Positions 1 through 9,523 are shown, counted from the stretch's first letter. The stretch: DNA of 64,000 nt from Oleiagrimonas sp. C23AA (GCF_011759385.1 NZ_JAARLY010000001.1:620001-684000), one strand, 5' to 3'. Notes: generated by a model not told the origin, from the sequence alone. Numbers and translations are program-made.

Positions 1-1427
1 CCTGGACCAAAGGCGCCAGGCCAGTGGTCATCATCCAGCCCGGCCAGCTGCGTGGCCGGAGCCGGCATGCGAAGGTGGTGGAAGCGCAGGATGTTGGCGT
101 AATTGCGGATACGGCGTATGTAGCGTACCGGTTCGTTGCCGCGCGCGTAGCCGTGTTTCAAGGTGCGGTAATACCTGGGCACGCTCAGCTTGGGCAGCAC
201 CTGGGCAACGCTGCGCCACTGGTCCGGATTGCGCCCCAGGCGCTTGGCCAGTGCACATGCATCGCGAATATGTCCCAGCCCCACGTTGTAGGCGGCCAGG
301 GCGAACCAGATGCGATCGGGCGGTTTGATGGCCGCCGGTAGTCGCTGTCGAAGATGGGCCAGGTATTCGGCCCCGCCGCGAATGCTGGCGCGCACGTTGA
401 GGCGGTTCTTCACGCCCAGCTGATGGGCGGTGCGACGGGTCAGCATCATCATGCCGCGCACGCCGGTGGCGCTGGTTGCGGCCGGGTTCCAGTGCGACTC
501 CTGGTAGGCCTGCGCGGCCAGGATGATCGGTGGCAGCTGGTATCTCGCTGCGGCCTTCAGGAACAGCGCCCGGTAGTCTGGATAGCGCTTGTCGATGCGG
601 CGCACATAGGTGCGGATATCGACATAGTCGAATACTTTGTACGGGCTGTAATACTGGCGGTCGATGGCGGCCAGTTGCGTTCTTCCCTTGGCACTTTCCA
701 TCCAGTCGGCGATGGCCTGGGAAAGCTCATCGGAGCCTTTGGGCATGACCCAGGCCAGCGGTTGCGCCGGGCTCAGCGCGAAGGCCACTTTCAGGTTGGG
801 AAAATAGCGCCGGTTGATGGCCACGATGTCCGAATCGGCCACGGTGCAATCGAGCTGGCCTTTCCATACCTGGCGCAACAGCGACTCGGTACCCACGCCC
901 TTGACCGCCGTCCAGGCCAGCGCCGGATGCTGGCGCTTCAGTGCGCGAAGGCGCGACACGTAGCTGGAATCGGCAATCACCTTCAGTGTGACGCCATCCA
1001 GATCGGCCGCGCTCTTGGGGCGCGGACCGCCGCGCCGGCACACCACCTCCTCGGTGACCTGCTGATAGTGCGGGCCAAAATCGAACTGCTCGCGGCGTGC
1101 CGTGGTCGGCGTGAGCCCGGCGGCGATCATGTCGCCTTCGCCCTTGGCCAGCGCATGCAGCAGGCCACCCACCGACGACTTGACCACGAATACCGGCTTG
1201 ACGCCCAGCGAGGCGGCAAAGTCACGGATGCGGGCGTATTCGGCGCCCATGGCGCGGTCATCGCGGCCGATGTAATAGGTGGTGGGCGCATTGCGCGTCA
1301 GCACGATCAGCGTGCCGCGCTTGTGGATGCGTGCCAGCGACCCGGGGCCGGGCGGGGCGCATCCCAGCAGGGTGGCGGCCACGCCGGTCAGCAACCAGCG
1401 CAGTGGCCGTACCGGTGTGCGCGTCAT
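1..1427 (-). CDS. mltF: Membrane-bound lytic murein transglycosylase F (partial, C-terminus off the left edge)
   Basis: Outer-membrane lytic transglycosylase that cleaves peptidoglycan glycan strands to 1,6-anhydro-muropeptides. The minus-strand reading frame is open from an ATG at 1427 to the window edge, giving 475 residues; E. coli MltF has about 518. The N-terminus carries a lipobox (LLGCAPP, Cys about residue 23). A periplasmic solute-binding-like domain follows (about 35-260), then a Slt-type goose-lysozyme fold with YQESHWNP, whose Glu310 is the expected catalytic acid. The GVRGMMMLT and AAYNVGLGH motifs of the family follow. The start is preceded by a purine-rich stretch (gggaggga). 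Family assignment is firm; the stop codon lies outside the window. Confidence 0.95.
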   Translation of the reverse strand, partial: MTRTPVRPLRWLLTGVAATLLGCAPPGPGSLARIHKRGTLIVLTRNAPTTYYIGRDDRAMGAEYARIRDFAASLGVKPVFVVKSSVGGLLHALAKGEGDMIAAGLTPTTARREQFDFGPHYQQVTEEVVCRRGGPRPKSAADLDGVTLKVIADSSYVSRLRALKRQHPALAWTAVKGVGTESLLRQVWKGQLDCTVADSDIVAINRRYFPNLKVAFALSPAQPLAWVMPKGSDELSQAIADWMESAKGRTQLAAIDRQYYSPYKVFDYVDIRTYVRRIDKRYPDYRALFLKAAARYQLPPIILAAQAYQESHWNPAATSATGVRGMMMLTRRTAHQLGVKNRLNVRASIRGGAEYLAHLRQRLPAAIKPPDRIWFALAAYNVGLGHIRDACALAKRLGRNPDQWRSVAQVLPKLSVPRYYRTLKHGYARGNEPVRYIRRIRNYANILRFHHLRMPAPATQLAGLDDDHWPGAFGP

Positions 1428-1523
1428 GCGTCCCTCCCCAGGGCGACGTCCCTCAATGGACAGCCCGCACAGCCTAGGCCATGCACGCCGTCGACACCAA
1501 ATAGGCGACGCCCCCAGGCGATG

Positions 1524-3035
1524 TCAGCGGCGCTTGCCGTTGAAGGGCGGCTTGGTCAGCCAGAGCACCGGTACCAGCGCGATGAACACCCAGCCCAGCA
1601 CATGCATGATGTCGTTGAAGGACATCTGCGAGGCCTGCTGCGTGATCGAGTGATTGATCACCGCCGCCGCCTGCTGCTTGCTGTGACCCAGACTGTGCAG
1701 TGCATCGCGCGCCTGGCGGTTGTACGGAGTGATGCTCTCGGCCAGCTGCGCGTGATGCACCACGGAACGCCGATCCCACAGGAAGGTGGTGATCGAGGCA
1801 GTGAAACTGCCGCCCAGCGTGCGCAGGAAGGTGGAAAGGCCCGAGCCGGAGGCGATCTCGCTGGTTTTCAGATCCGACAGCAGAATGGTCAGCACCGGCA
1901 TGAAGAACAGCGCCACGCCCAGGCCCTGGATCAGCTGCACCATGGCGATGTGGTTGAAGTCCACCTGCGTGTTGAAGTGCGATCGCATCAGGCAGGTCAC
2001 GCCAATGATCACAAAAGCCACCGCCGCCATGATGCGAAGATCCATGCGTGGCCCATATTTGCCCACGAAGAAGGTCAGCAGTACCGGCAGCACGCCAATC
2101 GGTGCGGTGGCAAAGCCGGCCCAGATCGCGGTGTAGTTTAGCGATTGCTGCAACCACAGCGGCACCAGCAGGTTCATGCCGAAGAAGGCCGCATAGGCCA
2201 GTACCAGCAGCAGCGTGCCGGCGGCGAAGTTGCGGTGCCGGAACAGTTTCAGGTCGACGATGGGGTTGTCGTCGGTCAACTCCCAGATCAGGAAGATGGC
2301 CAGGGCAATGGCAGCGATGATCGCCAGCGCTATGATGAAGCTGGAGTGGAACCAGTCGGCATCGTTGCCCTTGTCGAGCATGATCTGCAGCGCGCCGACG
2401 CCAATGATCAGCGTGAACAGGCCGATGTAGTCCACCTTCGGCCGTGATACCGGGTCTTTCTTGCCCGCCAGCTGTGTGGCCGCGACCACACTGGCAAAAA
2501 TGCCGATGGGCACGTTGATGAAGAAGATCCACGGCCACGAATAATCATCGGTGATCCAGCCGCCCAGCACCGGGCCGGCAATCGGCGCGAGCACCGTGAT
2601 CATGCCCAGCAGCGCCAGCGCCATGCCACGCCGCTCGCCGGGGTACACCGAGATCAGAAGGCTTTGCGTGACCGGATACATCGGCCCGGACACCGCACCC
2701 TGGATAGCGCGGAAGAACAGCAACATGCCCATGCTTTCCGACAGCCCGCACATCAGCGAGGTGATGGCGAACAGCAAGGTGCACCAGACGAACAGCTTCA
2801 CCTCGCCAAAGCGCTTGGACAAAAACCCGGTCAGCGGCAGCGAGATGGCCATGCACACCGTGAACGAGGTGATCACCCAGGTGCCCTGGTTGTAGCTGAC
2901 GCCCAGATTGCCGGCGATGGTCGGCAGCGACACATTGGCAATGGTGGTGTCGAGCACGCGCATGAAGGTGGCCAGCGACAGGCCGATGGTGGTCAGTACC
3001 AGGCTGGGTGGTTTGAAATGCGCGTCGTCGCTCAT
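1524..3035 (-). CDS. emrB: DHA2-family (EmrB/QacA) multidrug efflux MFS transporter
   Basis: Inner-membrane proton-driven drug exporter of the 14-helix DHA2 branch, 503 aa. The N-terminal helix contains the family signature FMRVLDTTIANVSLPTIA (usually FMxVLDxTIVNVALP). It is followed by WVITSFTVCMAISLPLTGFL and the loop motif SKRFGEVKLF. About fourteen hydrophobic segments run to residue 490. EmrB proteins normally work with a periplasmic adaptor (EmrA) and an outer-membrane channel; neither gene is next to it here, so the partners must be elsewhere or this one acts alone. The start chosen (MSDDAHFK) gives the expected short cytoplasmic N-terminus. Substrate unknown. Confidence 0.9.
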   Translation of the reverse strand: MSDDAHFKPPSLVLTTIGLSLATFMRVLDTTIANVSLPTIAGNLGVSYNQGTWVITSFTVCMAISLPLTGFLSKRFGEVKLFVWCTLLFAITSLMCGLSESMGMLLFFRAIQGAVSGPMYPVTQSLLISVYPGERRGMALALLGMITVLAPIAGPVLGGWITDDYSWPWIFFINVPIGIFASVVAATQLAGKKDPVSRPKVDYIGLFTLIIGVGALQIMLDKGNDADWFHSSFIIALAIIAAIALAIFLIWELTDDNPIVDLKLFRHRNFAAGTLLLVLAYAAFFGMNLLVPLWLQQSLNYTAIWAGFATAPIGVLPVLLTFFVGKYGPRMDLRIMAAVAFVIIGVTCLMRSHFNTQVDFNHIAMVQLIQGLGVALFFMPVLTILLSDLKTSEIASGSGLSTFLRTLGGSFTASITTFLWDRRSVVHHAQLAESITPYNRQARDALHSLGHSKQQAAAVINHSITQQASQMSFNDIMHVLGWVFIALVPVLWLTKPPFNGKRR

Positions 3036-3271
3036 GCTGTCATGACAGGTAATTCAATCGTCTCAGGGTCCGCATTTGTGGCGCGCTGTCAACTCGCGCT
3101 GGCTGCACACGTTCAACAAGAGTACGAAAATCGTCCTTGTCGGGGCTGTCTTGCCGGTATCGTGCCCTGGGTGGGGTGGTGTTCAGCAGGTGGGGCTAAT
3201 GTGAGCCCATGTCGGGTTGGAACACGGCCACGCGGGAAAGGCCCCGCACCAAATAATAGGAGCGAGCTGTC

Positions 3272-4144
3272 ATGAAACCATGGTTGCCTGTTGTTGCCCT
3301 GGGCCTTTCATCCCTGATGGCCGTGCCGGCGATGGCTGCCGATCCGGCTTATGTGACCGCTGACCTGACGCTGCGCGCCGGTCCGGATATCGGCTATCCG
3401 CGCATTACCGTTTTGCCTGAGGGCTCGGAAGTGATGATCCAGGGCTGCCTGGATGACTGGAGCTGGTGCGATGTGATCGCCGGTCCGGATCGCGGCTGGG
3501 TGGCCGGCGCCTATCTGGAATCGGAGTATCAGGACCAGCCGGTCTACGTGGAAAGCTACGGACCGCGCATCGGCATTCCGATTGTCAGCTTTGTGCTGGG
3601 TGCGTATTGGGGTTCGCATTATCGAAACCGCTCCTGGTACCACGAGCGCGATCGCTATCGCCGTGCGCCGCCACGTCATTCGGCGCCGCGTGCGCCGCAC
3701 CGTCGGCCGCCGCCGATCCATCGCCAGCCTCGCCACGACGACTCGCATCGCGGCGACGTGCGTCGTACGCCCGAGCGTCGCGGCGATGGTGACCGGCGCA
3801 CGCCGACCGTGCGCTACCAGCATCCGCCGGGTCATTCGAGCACGCCCACGCACAGCTATCGCACACCAGCGCACGAAACCCAGCGCCGCGTGCCCGACCG
3901 TTGGCAGCACACGCCGTCACCGCGGGTACCGGCACAAAGCCGCACGCCTGACCGCGGTACGCGCGTCGAGAGCGGCCATCATGGCACCGTGCAGACGCAT
4001 GTTCCGCCGCGCGTCGAGTACGGCGGCAAGACCTCCACGCACGGGCGTTCCGGCCAGGCGTCCAGCCATCACGACAGCAAGCGCAACGCGCACGGTCACG
4101 GCGATCACAGCCAAGACGATTCGCACCGCGATCACGGTCACTGA
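3272..4144 (+). CDS. Secreted SH3-domain protein with low-complexity basic tail
   Basis: 290 aa. It has a signal peptide (1-22, cleaved after AMA) and a bacterial SH3_3 domain (about 25-85, with LTLRAGPDIGYPRITVLPEG and the GWVAGAYL closing strand). A short hydrophobic stretch (IGIPIVSFVLGAYWG, about 95-112) follows. The last 170 residues are extremely rich in Arg, His, Pro, Thr and Ser with no recognisable fold. SH3_3 domains often bind cell-wall peptides, so a periplasmic or wall-associated role is plausible. The tail could bind nucleic acid, polyanions or metals, but that is a guess. The start is supported by the ribosome site ataggagcg nine bases upstream. It stands alone between two convergent hairpins. 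Confidence 0.85.
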   Translation: MKPWLPVVALGLSSLMAVPAMAADPAYVTADLTLRAGPDIGYPRITVLPEGSEVMIQGCLDDWSWCDVIAGPDRGWVAGAYLESEYQDQPVYVESYGPRIGIPIVSFVLGAYWGSHYRNRSWYHERDRYRRAPPRHSAPRAPHRRPPPIHRQPRHDDSHRGDVRRTPERRGDGDRRTPTVRYQHPPGHSSTPTHSYRTPAHETQRRVPDRWQHTPSPRVPAQSRTPDRGTRVESGHHGTVQTHVPPRVEYGGKTSTHGRSGQASSHHDSKRNAHGHGDHSQDDSHRDHGH

Positions 4145-4156
4145 TCGATTGATCAG
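4141..4156. repeat. Short perfect inverted repeat over the SH3-gene stop codon
   Basis: The sequence ctgatc-gatt-gatcag is a 6-bp stem with a 4-base loop that includes the stop codon at 4142-4144. It is too short to call a terminator by itself and lies 20 bases before the strong hairpin at 4176-4209. Confidence 0.4.
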
Positions 4157-4175
4157 CGCCACATGGTGATAGAGG

Positions 4176-4209
4176 CTGAGGGCGGCCGCGGTTAAGCGGC
4201 CGCCCTCAG
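4176..4209. terminator. Bidirectional hairpin between convergent SH3 and zntB genes
   Basis: A perfect 14-bp stem (ctgagggcggccgc paired with gcggccgccctcag) and a 6-base loop lie between two convergent genes. The right arm overlaps the zntB stop codon. No T-run follows on either side, so it may be a Rho-assisted or barrier hairpin and not a textbook intrinsic terminator. Confidence 0.6.
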
Positions 4210-5180
4210 AACCATTTGCGTACCTTGAAATAGGCCAGCTGCAGCGCGACCACCACCACCAGGATGCCGACCACGATGGCGAAGGCAGCCTTGTTGTCGG
4301 TGCCGGGAATGCCGCCCACGTTGATGCCCAGCAAACCGGTGAAGAAACTCAGCGGCAGGAACAGGGCGGCCACCAGCGACATCACGTACAGCCGCGCGTT
4401 GATGCGCTCGGACAGGCGGTTGCTCAGTTCTTCCTGACTGACCATGGCGCGCTCGCGCACCGCATCCAGGTGTTCGACGTGGCGTTCGAGCTGATCGGAG
4501 GCCTCGCGCACCCTCAGGCGGTCCTTGTTCGACAGCCAGCTGTGTTCGTCGCCATACAGCGCACGCATGGCCTCGCGCTGCGGCGCCAGATAGCGACGCA
4601 GCATGATGGTCTGGCGACGGATGTCCGAAAGCTCGCCGCGCAGGGTCTTGTCGATGCCGTCTTCGAACACGTCCTCTTCCAGCTGGCCGGCGCGATCTTC
4701 CAGCTCGGCCATCGGGCCTTCCATGCGCTGCGTGATGCGGATGCTGAAGCTGGCCAGCAGACCGCCGGTGGTACGCGGGCCGCGACCTTGCTCAAGCGCC
4801 TGCATGACATCGCCGACCGACAGCAGGCTGCGCTTGCCGGCGCTGATGATGCGCTCGCGGTCGATCCACAGACGGATCGACACCATGTCCTCCGGATCGG
4901 CCTCGGGATTGAGGTTCACGCCGCGCAACACCACCAGGGTGCCTTCGCCCATATTGCTGGTGCGCGGGCGGGTTTCCTCGCGCAGCAGGGCGCGGGTGGC
5001 CACTTCATCCAGCCCGCTTTGCTCGCTCAGCCACTGGCGGGCGTGCTCGACGCTGTAGTCCAGGTGGATCCAGACCGGGCCGGTGGCCGGCTGCCAGCGG
5101 CGGATGTCGTCCCAGTCCATGGCACGCGCGCCACCTTTGCCATCGAGCTGACAGGCGTGGATCAGGCCGCTTTCATTCAT
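4206..5180 (-). CDS. zntB: CorA-superfamily zinc transporter ZntB
   Basis: Inner-membrane divalent cation channel/transporter of the CorA fold, 324 aa, the usual size for ZntB. The long cytoplasmic N-domain (1-260) includes the acidic and charged helices of the funnel. Two C-terminal helices (about 265-318) flank the signature loop GINVGGIPG, which is the ZntB version of the CorA GMN motif. A positively charged C-terminus (KVRKWF) follows the last helix. ZntB proteins move zinc, and recent family work favours proton-coupled zinc uptake; direction cannot be judged from sequence. No operon partner: the neighbour MFS gene is divergent. Confidence 0.9.
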   Translation of the reverse strand: MNESGLIHACQLDGKGGARAMDWDDIRRWQPATGPVWIHLDYSVEHARQWLSEQSGLDEVATRALLREETRPRTSNMGEGTLVVLRGVNLNPEADPEDMVSIRLWIDRERIISAGKRSLLSVGDVMQALEQGRGPRTTGGLLASFSIRITQRMEGPMAELEDRAGQLEEDVFEDGIDKTLRGELSDIRRQTIMLRRYLAPQREAMRALYGDEHSWLSNKDRLRVREASDQLERHVEHLDAVRERAMVSQEELSNRLSERINARLYVMSLVAALFLPLSFFTGLLGINVGGIPGTDNKAAFAIVVGILVVVVALQLAYFKVRKWF

Positions 5181-5320
5181 GCATCACCTTGCGAAGGGAG
5201 TGGGCGCTCGACGGACCGGGCTTTCGTGGCCCCGGCCCACGTGACGTCGACACGCGACGTGGCACACTTTAGCGATGATTGATCGATTGCACAGCGCCCC
5301 GACGGCGCAGCGGGGCGCGC

Positions 5321-6562
5321 ATGAGCGATGAGCGCGCCTACCATGATTCCCTGAAAGCCAGCTGGTGGATTGCGGCTATCGCCTTGCTCAGCGGCGTCGG
5401 CGGCGGCGTGGTGTTTCCGATTCTGCCGATGCTGGGTGTGCAGCTGGGCCTGTCGGCGGTGCTGGTCGGCTTCATCCTGGCGGCCAATCGCATCACGCGC
5501 ATTTTCTTCAACCCGTTCACCGGCTCGCTGATCGATCGCTTCGGCGCGCGCTGGCCGGTGGCGGTGGGGCTGTTTCTGGAAACGGTCGCGGTACTGGCTT
5601 TCAGTCTGGCGCTGCACTCGGGCTCGCCGGGGCTGTGGTTCCTGGTCGGGCGAGTGGTGTGGGGCGTGGGCTCCTCGCTGATCCTGGTGGGGGCGTTGGC
5701 GGCGGTGATGGCCATTTCCGTGCCGCGCAATCGCGGACGCCTGACCGGCCGCGTGCGCACCTCGATGACGCTGGGACTTCCCGCCGGGATGCTGATCGGT
5801 GGCCTGATTGCCGACCTGGCCTCGCCAAACGCGGCGTTTCTTTCCGCCGCCGCCATCACCCTGGTCACCGGCGTGTTCGCGCTGTATGCGTTGCCCCGCG
5901 ATGCCCATGGCGATGCCGGCGCCTCGCACGAGCGCGGCTGGAAGGTCTGGAAGGGCTTGCTGCGTTTGCCGCAGCTGCAGGTGATCTGGTGCGCCAATGC
6001 GCTGATCTTCTTTGCCGTGTCCGGTGTGCTTTTGGCCACGCTGGTGGTGATGATCGACAAGCGCGGCATCACCGTGTTCGGCCTGGGCAGTTCCGGCAGT
6101 GCCGGCTTGATGATGGCGCTGCTGATGGTGTTTCGCGCCATCGCGGCCCTGGGGGCGGGCAGTTTTCTTGATCGCCGACGCGGTCGCACCGCGCTGCTGT
6201 TGCCGGCGGCACTGGTCACGGCCGCCGGCTTTGCCGCGCTGGATGTGGCCGGCCACGACTGGAGCATGGCGCTGGCGCTGGCCGTCATCGGCCTGGGCAG
6301 TGGAGCGTTGACCATCCCACTCTTGACCCTGCTCAGCGACACCGCCAGCCAGCGTACCCAAGGGCGAGCGATGGGTTTGTACCAGGTTTACGGCGATATC
6401 GGTGGCAGCCTGGGGCCGGTGGTGGGCCTGCAGTTGGGCGCGATGAACGGCTATGGGCCCATTTATCTGGCAGTGGCGGCGGCCATGCTTGCGACGGCGT
6501 TGCCACTTTACTGGCTGGTAAGGCGTGAGCGTGCCGAGCACGCGACGCAGACACAGGCTTGA
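5321..6562 (+). CDS. MFS transporter, 12-helix type
   Basis: Major facilitator of 413 aa with twelve predicted helices. Helix 1 begins at WWIAAIALLSGVGGGVVFPILP. The loop 2-3 motif is present as NPFTGSLIDRFGARWPV (family pattern GxLaDRxGrR). A second copy of the fold starts near residue 210. The ATG at 5321 was chosen because MSDERAYHDSLKASWW gives a normal short N-terminus; an in-frame ATG at 5279 would add 14 residues with no better ribosome site. The substrate cannot be inferred, and no pathway genes adjoin it. Confidence 0.8.
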   Translation: MSDERAYHDSLKASWWIAAIALLSGVGGGVVFPILPMLGVQLGLSAVLVGFILAANRITRIFFNPFTGSLIDRFGARWPVAVGLFLETVAVLAFSLALHSGSPGLWFLVGRVVWGVGSSLILVGALAAVMAISVPRNRGRLTGRVRTSMTLGLPAGMLIGGLIADLASPNAAFLSAAAITLVTGVFALYALPRDAHGDAGASHERGWKVWKGLLRLPQLQVIWCANALIFFAVSGVLLATLVVMIDKRGITVFGLGSSGSAGLMMALLMVFRAIAALGAGSFLDRRRGRTALLLPAALVTAAGFAALDVAGHDWSMALALAVIGLGSGALTIPLLTLLSDTASQRTQGRAMGLYQVYGDIGGSLGPVVGLQLGAMNGYGPIYLAVAAAMLATALPLYWLVRRERAEHATQTQA

Positions 6563-6671
6563 TGCCGCTTTCGCGCCGCTGAACATCGCCGGCTCATGTT
6601 GAGTTATGTGCAGGTTGGCCAGACCACACTCGAAGCTCCCCGTATGTGATTGTTGACCAGGAGCGCCGCGA

Positions 6672-8048
6672 ATGACTGCCCAGTATCAAACCATCAATCC
6701 AGCCACCGAGGCGGTGATCGACACCTATACGCTGCAGAGCGACGCCGAGGCGCGCTCGCAGCTGGACGCCACGCACCAGGCGTTTCTCAAGTGGCGCGAT
6801 ACCTCGATGCCCGAGCGTGGCAAGGTGCTCAAGGCCGTCGCCCGCTTGTTGCGTGAGCGCAAGGATGACCTGTGTGCGTTGATGACCGAGGAAATGGGCA
6901 AGCCCATCGCGCAGGGTGGGGCCGAGGTCGAGCTCTGTGCCTCGATCTGCGAGTACACCGCCGACAACGGCGCGGATGCCCTGGCCGATGAAGCGCGCGA
7001 ACTGGAAGGTGGCCGCGCCCTGGTCACCTATCAGCCCATCGGCGTGGTGCTGGGCATCCAGCCATGGAACTTCCCGCTCTACCAGGTGGTGCGTTACTCC
7101 ATTGCCAACCTGATGGCCGGTAACGGCGTGTTGCTCAAGCATGCGCCCAACGTCTGGGGCTGCGCGCTGGCGCTGGCGTCGGTCTATCGTGATGCCGGCC
7201 TGCCGGATGACCTTTTCGCCGTACTGAGGATCGAGGCTTCGCAGGTGGCCGCGCTGATCGAGCGCCCCAAGGTGCGTGGCGTCACTCTGACCGGCAGCCC
7301 CGCCGCGGGCGCCAAGGTGGCCGCCAAGGCCGGCGAGTGCCTGAAAAAGTCGGTACTGGAACTGGGCAGCAACGATGCCTATCTGGTGCTGCATGACGCC
7401 GATATCGAACGCGCGGTCGCCACCTGCGTGCAGGGGCGCATCAACAACAATGGCCAGACCTGTGTTGCGGCCAAGCGCTTTGTGGTGGTCGATGCTGTCT
7501 ACGAGCAGTTTCGAGATGCCTTTGTCGAGCAGATGGCGGCAATCGAATATGGCGATCCGACTGATCCCGATACCCAGCTTGGGCCGATTGCGCGCAAAGA
7601 CCTGCGCGAGAAGCTGCACAATGGCGTGATCAATTCCATTGAGGCCGGCGCGCGTTGCGTGACGGGCGGCGAAGTTCCCGACGGCAAGGGATTTTTCTAC
7701 CCCAGCACGGTGCTGGAAAATGTGCAGCCGGGCATGCCTGCCTATGACGATGAACTGTTCGGCCCGGTGGCTGCCCTTATCCGCGCCAAGGACGACGAGG
7801 ATGCGTTGCGCATCGCCAATGACTCGCGCTTTGGCTTGGGTGGTGGCATCTTCTCGCGCGACGAGGCCCGCGCCGTGCGCATGGCGCGCGAGCGCTTCGA
7901 CACCGGCATGGTCAACATCAACGGTTATCGCCTGGCGCAGCCGCAGCTGCCGTTCGGCGGTGTCAAGGACAGTGGTTACGGCCGCGAGCACGGCGGCTTT
8001 GGTATCCGCGAGTTCGTCAATGCCAAGACGGTAATGATCGTCGACTGA
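6672..8048 (+). CDS. NAD(P)-dependent succinate-semialdehyde dehydrogenase (Sad/GabD-like)
   Basis: Cytoplasmic aldehyde dehydrogenase of 458 aa that oxidises an aldehyde (probably succinate semialdehyde) to the acid. Visible motifs are PWNFPLYQVVR (substrate channel and cofactor), LTGSPAAGAKV (nucleotide loop), the general-base Glu230 in LELGSNDAYLV, and the nucleophile Cys264 in NNGQTCVAAKRFVV. Length and the CVAAKRF context resemble the short YneI/Sad branch more than 480-residue GabD enzymes. The ribosome site caggagcg lies eight bases before ATG. No gabT or other GABA-shunt gene adjoins, so the physiological substrate is inferred from family only. Confidence 0.88.
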   Translation: MTAQYQTINPATEAVIDTYTLQSDAEARSQLDATHQAFLKWRDTSMPERGKVLKAVARLLRERKDDLCALMTEEMGKPIAQGGAEVELCASICEYTADNGADALADEARELEGGRALVTYQPIGVVLGIQPWNFPLYQVVRYSIANLMAGNGVLLKHAPNVWGCALALASVYRDAGLPDDLFAVLRIEASQVAALIERPKVRGVTLTGSPAAGAKVAAKAGECLKKSVLELGSNDAYLVLHDADIERAVATCVQGRINNNGQTCVAAKRFVVVDAVYEQFRDAFVEQMAAIEYGDPTDPDTQLGPIARKDLREKLHNGVINSIEAGARCVTGGEVPDGKGFFYPSTVLENVQPGMPAYDDELFGPVAALIRAKDDEDALRIANDSRFGLGGGIFSRDEARAVRMARERFDTGMVNINGYRLAQPQLPFGGVKDSGYGREHGGFGIREFVNAKTVMIVD

Positions 8049-8058
8049 CATGGCGCAA

Positions 8059-8099
8059 GCGCGCTGCACCTGAAGTCCGTCAGCTGCGGTGCAGCGCGC
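8059..8099. terminator. Long-stem hairpin after the aldehyde dehydrogenase gene
   Basis: The perfect 11-bp stem gcgcgctgcac / gtgcagcgcgc has a 19-base loop and begins 11 bases after the stop codon. There is no T-run, so termination strength is uncertain; it also sits just ahead of the pssA start. Confidence 0.5.
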
Positions 8100-8122
8100 G
8101 TGTGCGTCCAAGGTCGGCTAGC

Positions 8123-9523
8123 ATGAAGGCGATGAACAAGAGCGTTTCCACTCCCTCATTGGCCCAGCGCCTGACTCCGTTTCGCCACCGTCGTGGCGAG
8201 GCGCTGGCCAGCCTTGGCGGTTTTGCCGTGGACGCCGGCCGCATCCAGGTTCTGGAAGGCCCGGCAGCGTTTCGCCAACAGCTGATCGACGCCATCGGTC
8301 GTGCGCACCGACGCATCATCATCGTCGCGCTGTATCTGGAAAACGACGAGGCCGGCCGCGAGGTGATGCAGGCGCTGCATGCGGCGCGCATAGCCAATCC
8401 GCAGTTGGGCATCGATGTGTTTGTCGATGGCCATCGCGCCCGTCGCGGACTGCTCGGACACGGCCAGAGCGCCGGCAATGCGGCCATGTACCGCGAGTAC
8501 GCGCAACGCTTTGGCGAGGGTGTGCGCGTGTGGGGTGTGCCAGTGCAGAACCGCGAGCTGTTCGGCGTGTTGCACTTGAAGGGCATGGTCATCGACGACA
8601 CCGTGATCTACAGCGGTGCCAGCCTCAACAATGTGTACCTGCATCGTCACGAGCGCTACCGGCTGGATCGCTATCACCTGATCGATTCGGCTGCGCTGGC
8701 CGACAGTCTGGCCTGGTTCGCGTTCACCAACCTGCGCGACAACGCGGCGGTAGTGCGTCTGGATCAGCCAGACCCGCCGCCGTTTCGCGAGCGCCCGCAG
8801 GCCATCCGCGATCTGCGCCAGCAGCTTCGAAGCGCGCATTACACGGTCGCCGGCCAGCGTCTGGCGGCCGGTGAGGTCTCGGTCACGCCGCTGGCCGGTT
8901 TCGGGCGCAAGGACAATGCGCTGAACGCGGTGATCCTGGATCTGGTGCGTTGCGCGCGCCAGCATATCGTGCTGATGACACCGTATTTCAACCTGCCGCG
9001 GCCGGTGCGCGTGGCGCTGGGGCAGGCGCTGCGCAGGGGTTGTCGCATCGACATGATGGTCGGCGACAAGTGCGCCAACGACTTCTACATTCCGCCCGAT
9101 CAGCCGTTCAAGAAAATCGGCCTGCTGCCTTATCTGTACGAAGCCAACCTGCGCCGCTTCGTGTCCACGCACAAGCGCCACCTTGCCCGTGGCCAGCTCA
9201 ACTTGTGGCTATGGCGCCACGAGGCCAACAGCTTCCATCTGAAGGGCATGCTGGTCGATGACACGCATGCACTGCTGACCGGCAACAATCTCAATCCCCG
9301 CGCCTGGGCACTTGACCTGGAAAACGGACTGCTGATCCGCGATCCGCACCAGCTTCTTCGCGAGCGCCATCAGGCCGAGTGGGAGCGCCTGCGCCAGCAC
9401 GCCACGCGCCTGGTCGATACGCACGATTTGCAAAATCCGCGCAGCTACCCGCCATCGGCGCGCAAGCTGTTGAAGCGCATTCGCCGCTTCCGTTTCCACC
9501 ATTTGCTCAATCGCCTGCTGTAG
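8123..9523 (+). CDS. pssA: CDP-diacylglycerol-serine O-phosphatidyltransferase (phospholipase D superfamily)
   Basis: Makes phosphatidylserine from CDP-diacylglycerol and L-serine, the first step toward phosphatidylethanolamine. 466 aa; E. coli PssA is 451. This is the soluble, ribosome/membrane-associated type with two HKD motifs: HLKGMVIDD (His151, Lys153) and HLKGMLVDD (His372, Lys374), the second followed by TGNNLNPRAW. Family-specific blocks are IVALYLENDEAG and SGASLNNVYLH, both close to the E. coli enzyme. Two ATGs (8123, 8132) and a GTG (8102) are in frame; 8123 is chosen by length. No psd or other lipid gene is adjacent. Confidence 0.93.
   Translation: MKAMNKSVSTPSLAQRLTPFRHRRGEALASLGGFAVDAGRIQVLEGPAAFRQQLIDAIGRAHRRIIIVALYLENDEAGREVMQALHAARIANPQLGIDVFVDGHRARRGLLGHGQSAGNAAMYREYAQRFGEGVRVWGVPVQNRELFGVLHLKGMVIDDTVIYSGASLNNVYLHRHERYRLDRYHLIDSAALADSLAWFAFTNLRDNAAVVRLDQPDPPPFRERPQAIRDLRQQLRSAHYTVAGQRLAAGEVSVTPLAGFGRKDNALNAVILDLVRCARQHIVLMTPYFNLPRPVRVALGQALRRGCRIDMMVGDKCANDFYIPPDQPFKKIGLLPYLYEANLRRFVSTHKRHLARGQLNLWLWRHEANSFHLKGMLVDDTHALLTGNNLNPRAWALDLENGLLIRDPHQLLRERHQAEWERLRQHATRLVDTHDLQNPRSYPPSARKLLKRIRRFRFHHLLNRLL

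Noticed and set aside
354-2141. Long plus-strand open frame of 595 codons across the mltF and emrB region
   Set aside because: It is the antisense shadow of two clearly identifiable minus-strand genes, has Gln/His/Arg/Gly-rich composition and no family.
5177-6586. Minus-strand open frame of about 470 codons across the MFS gene
   Set aside because: Antisense shadow of a clear 12-helix transporter; low-complexity Gln/Arg/His composition.
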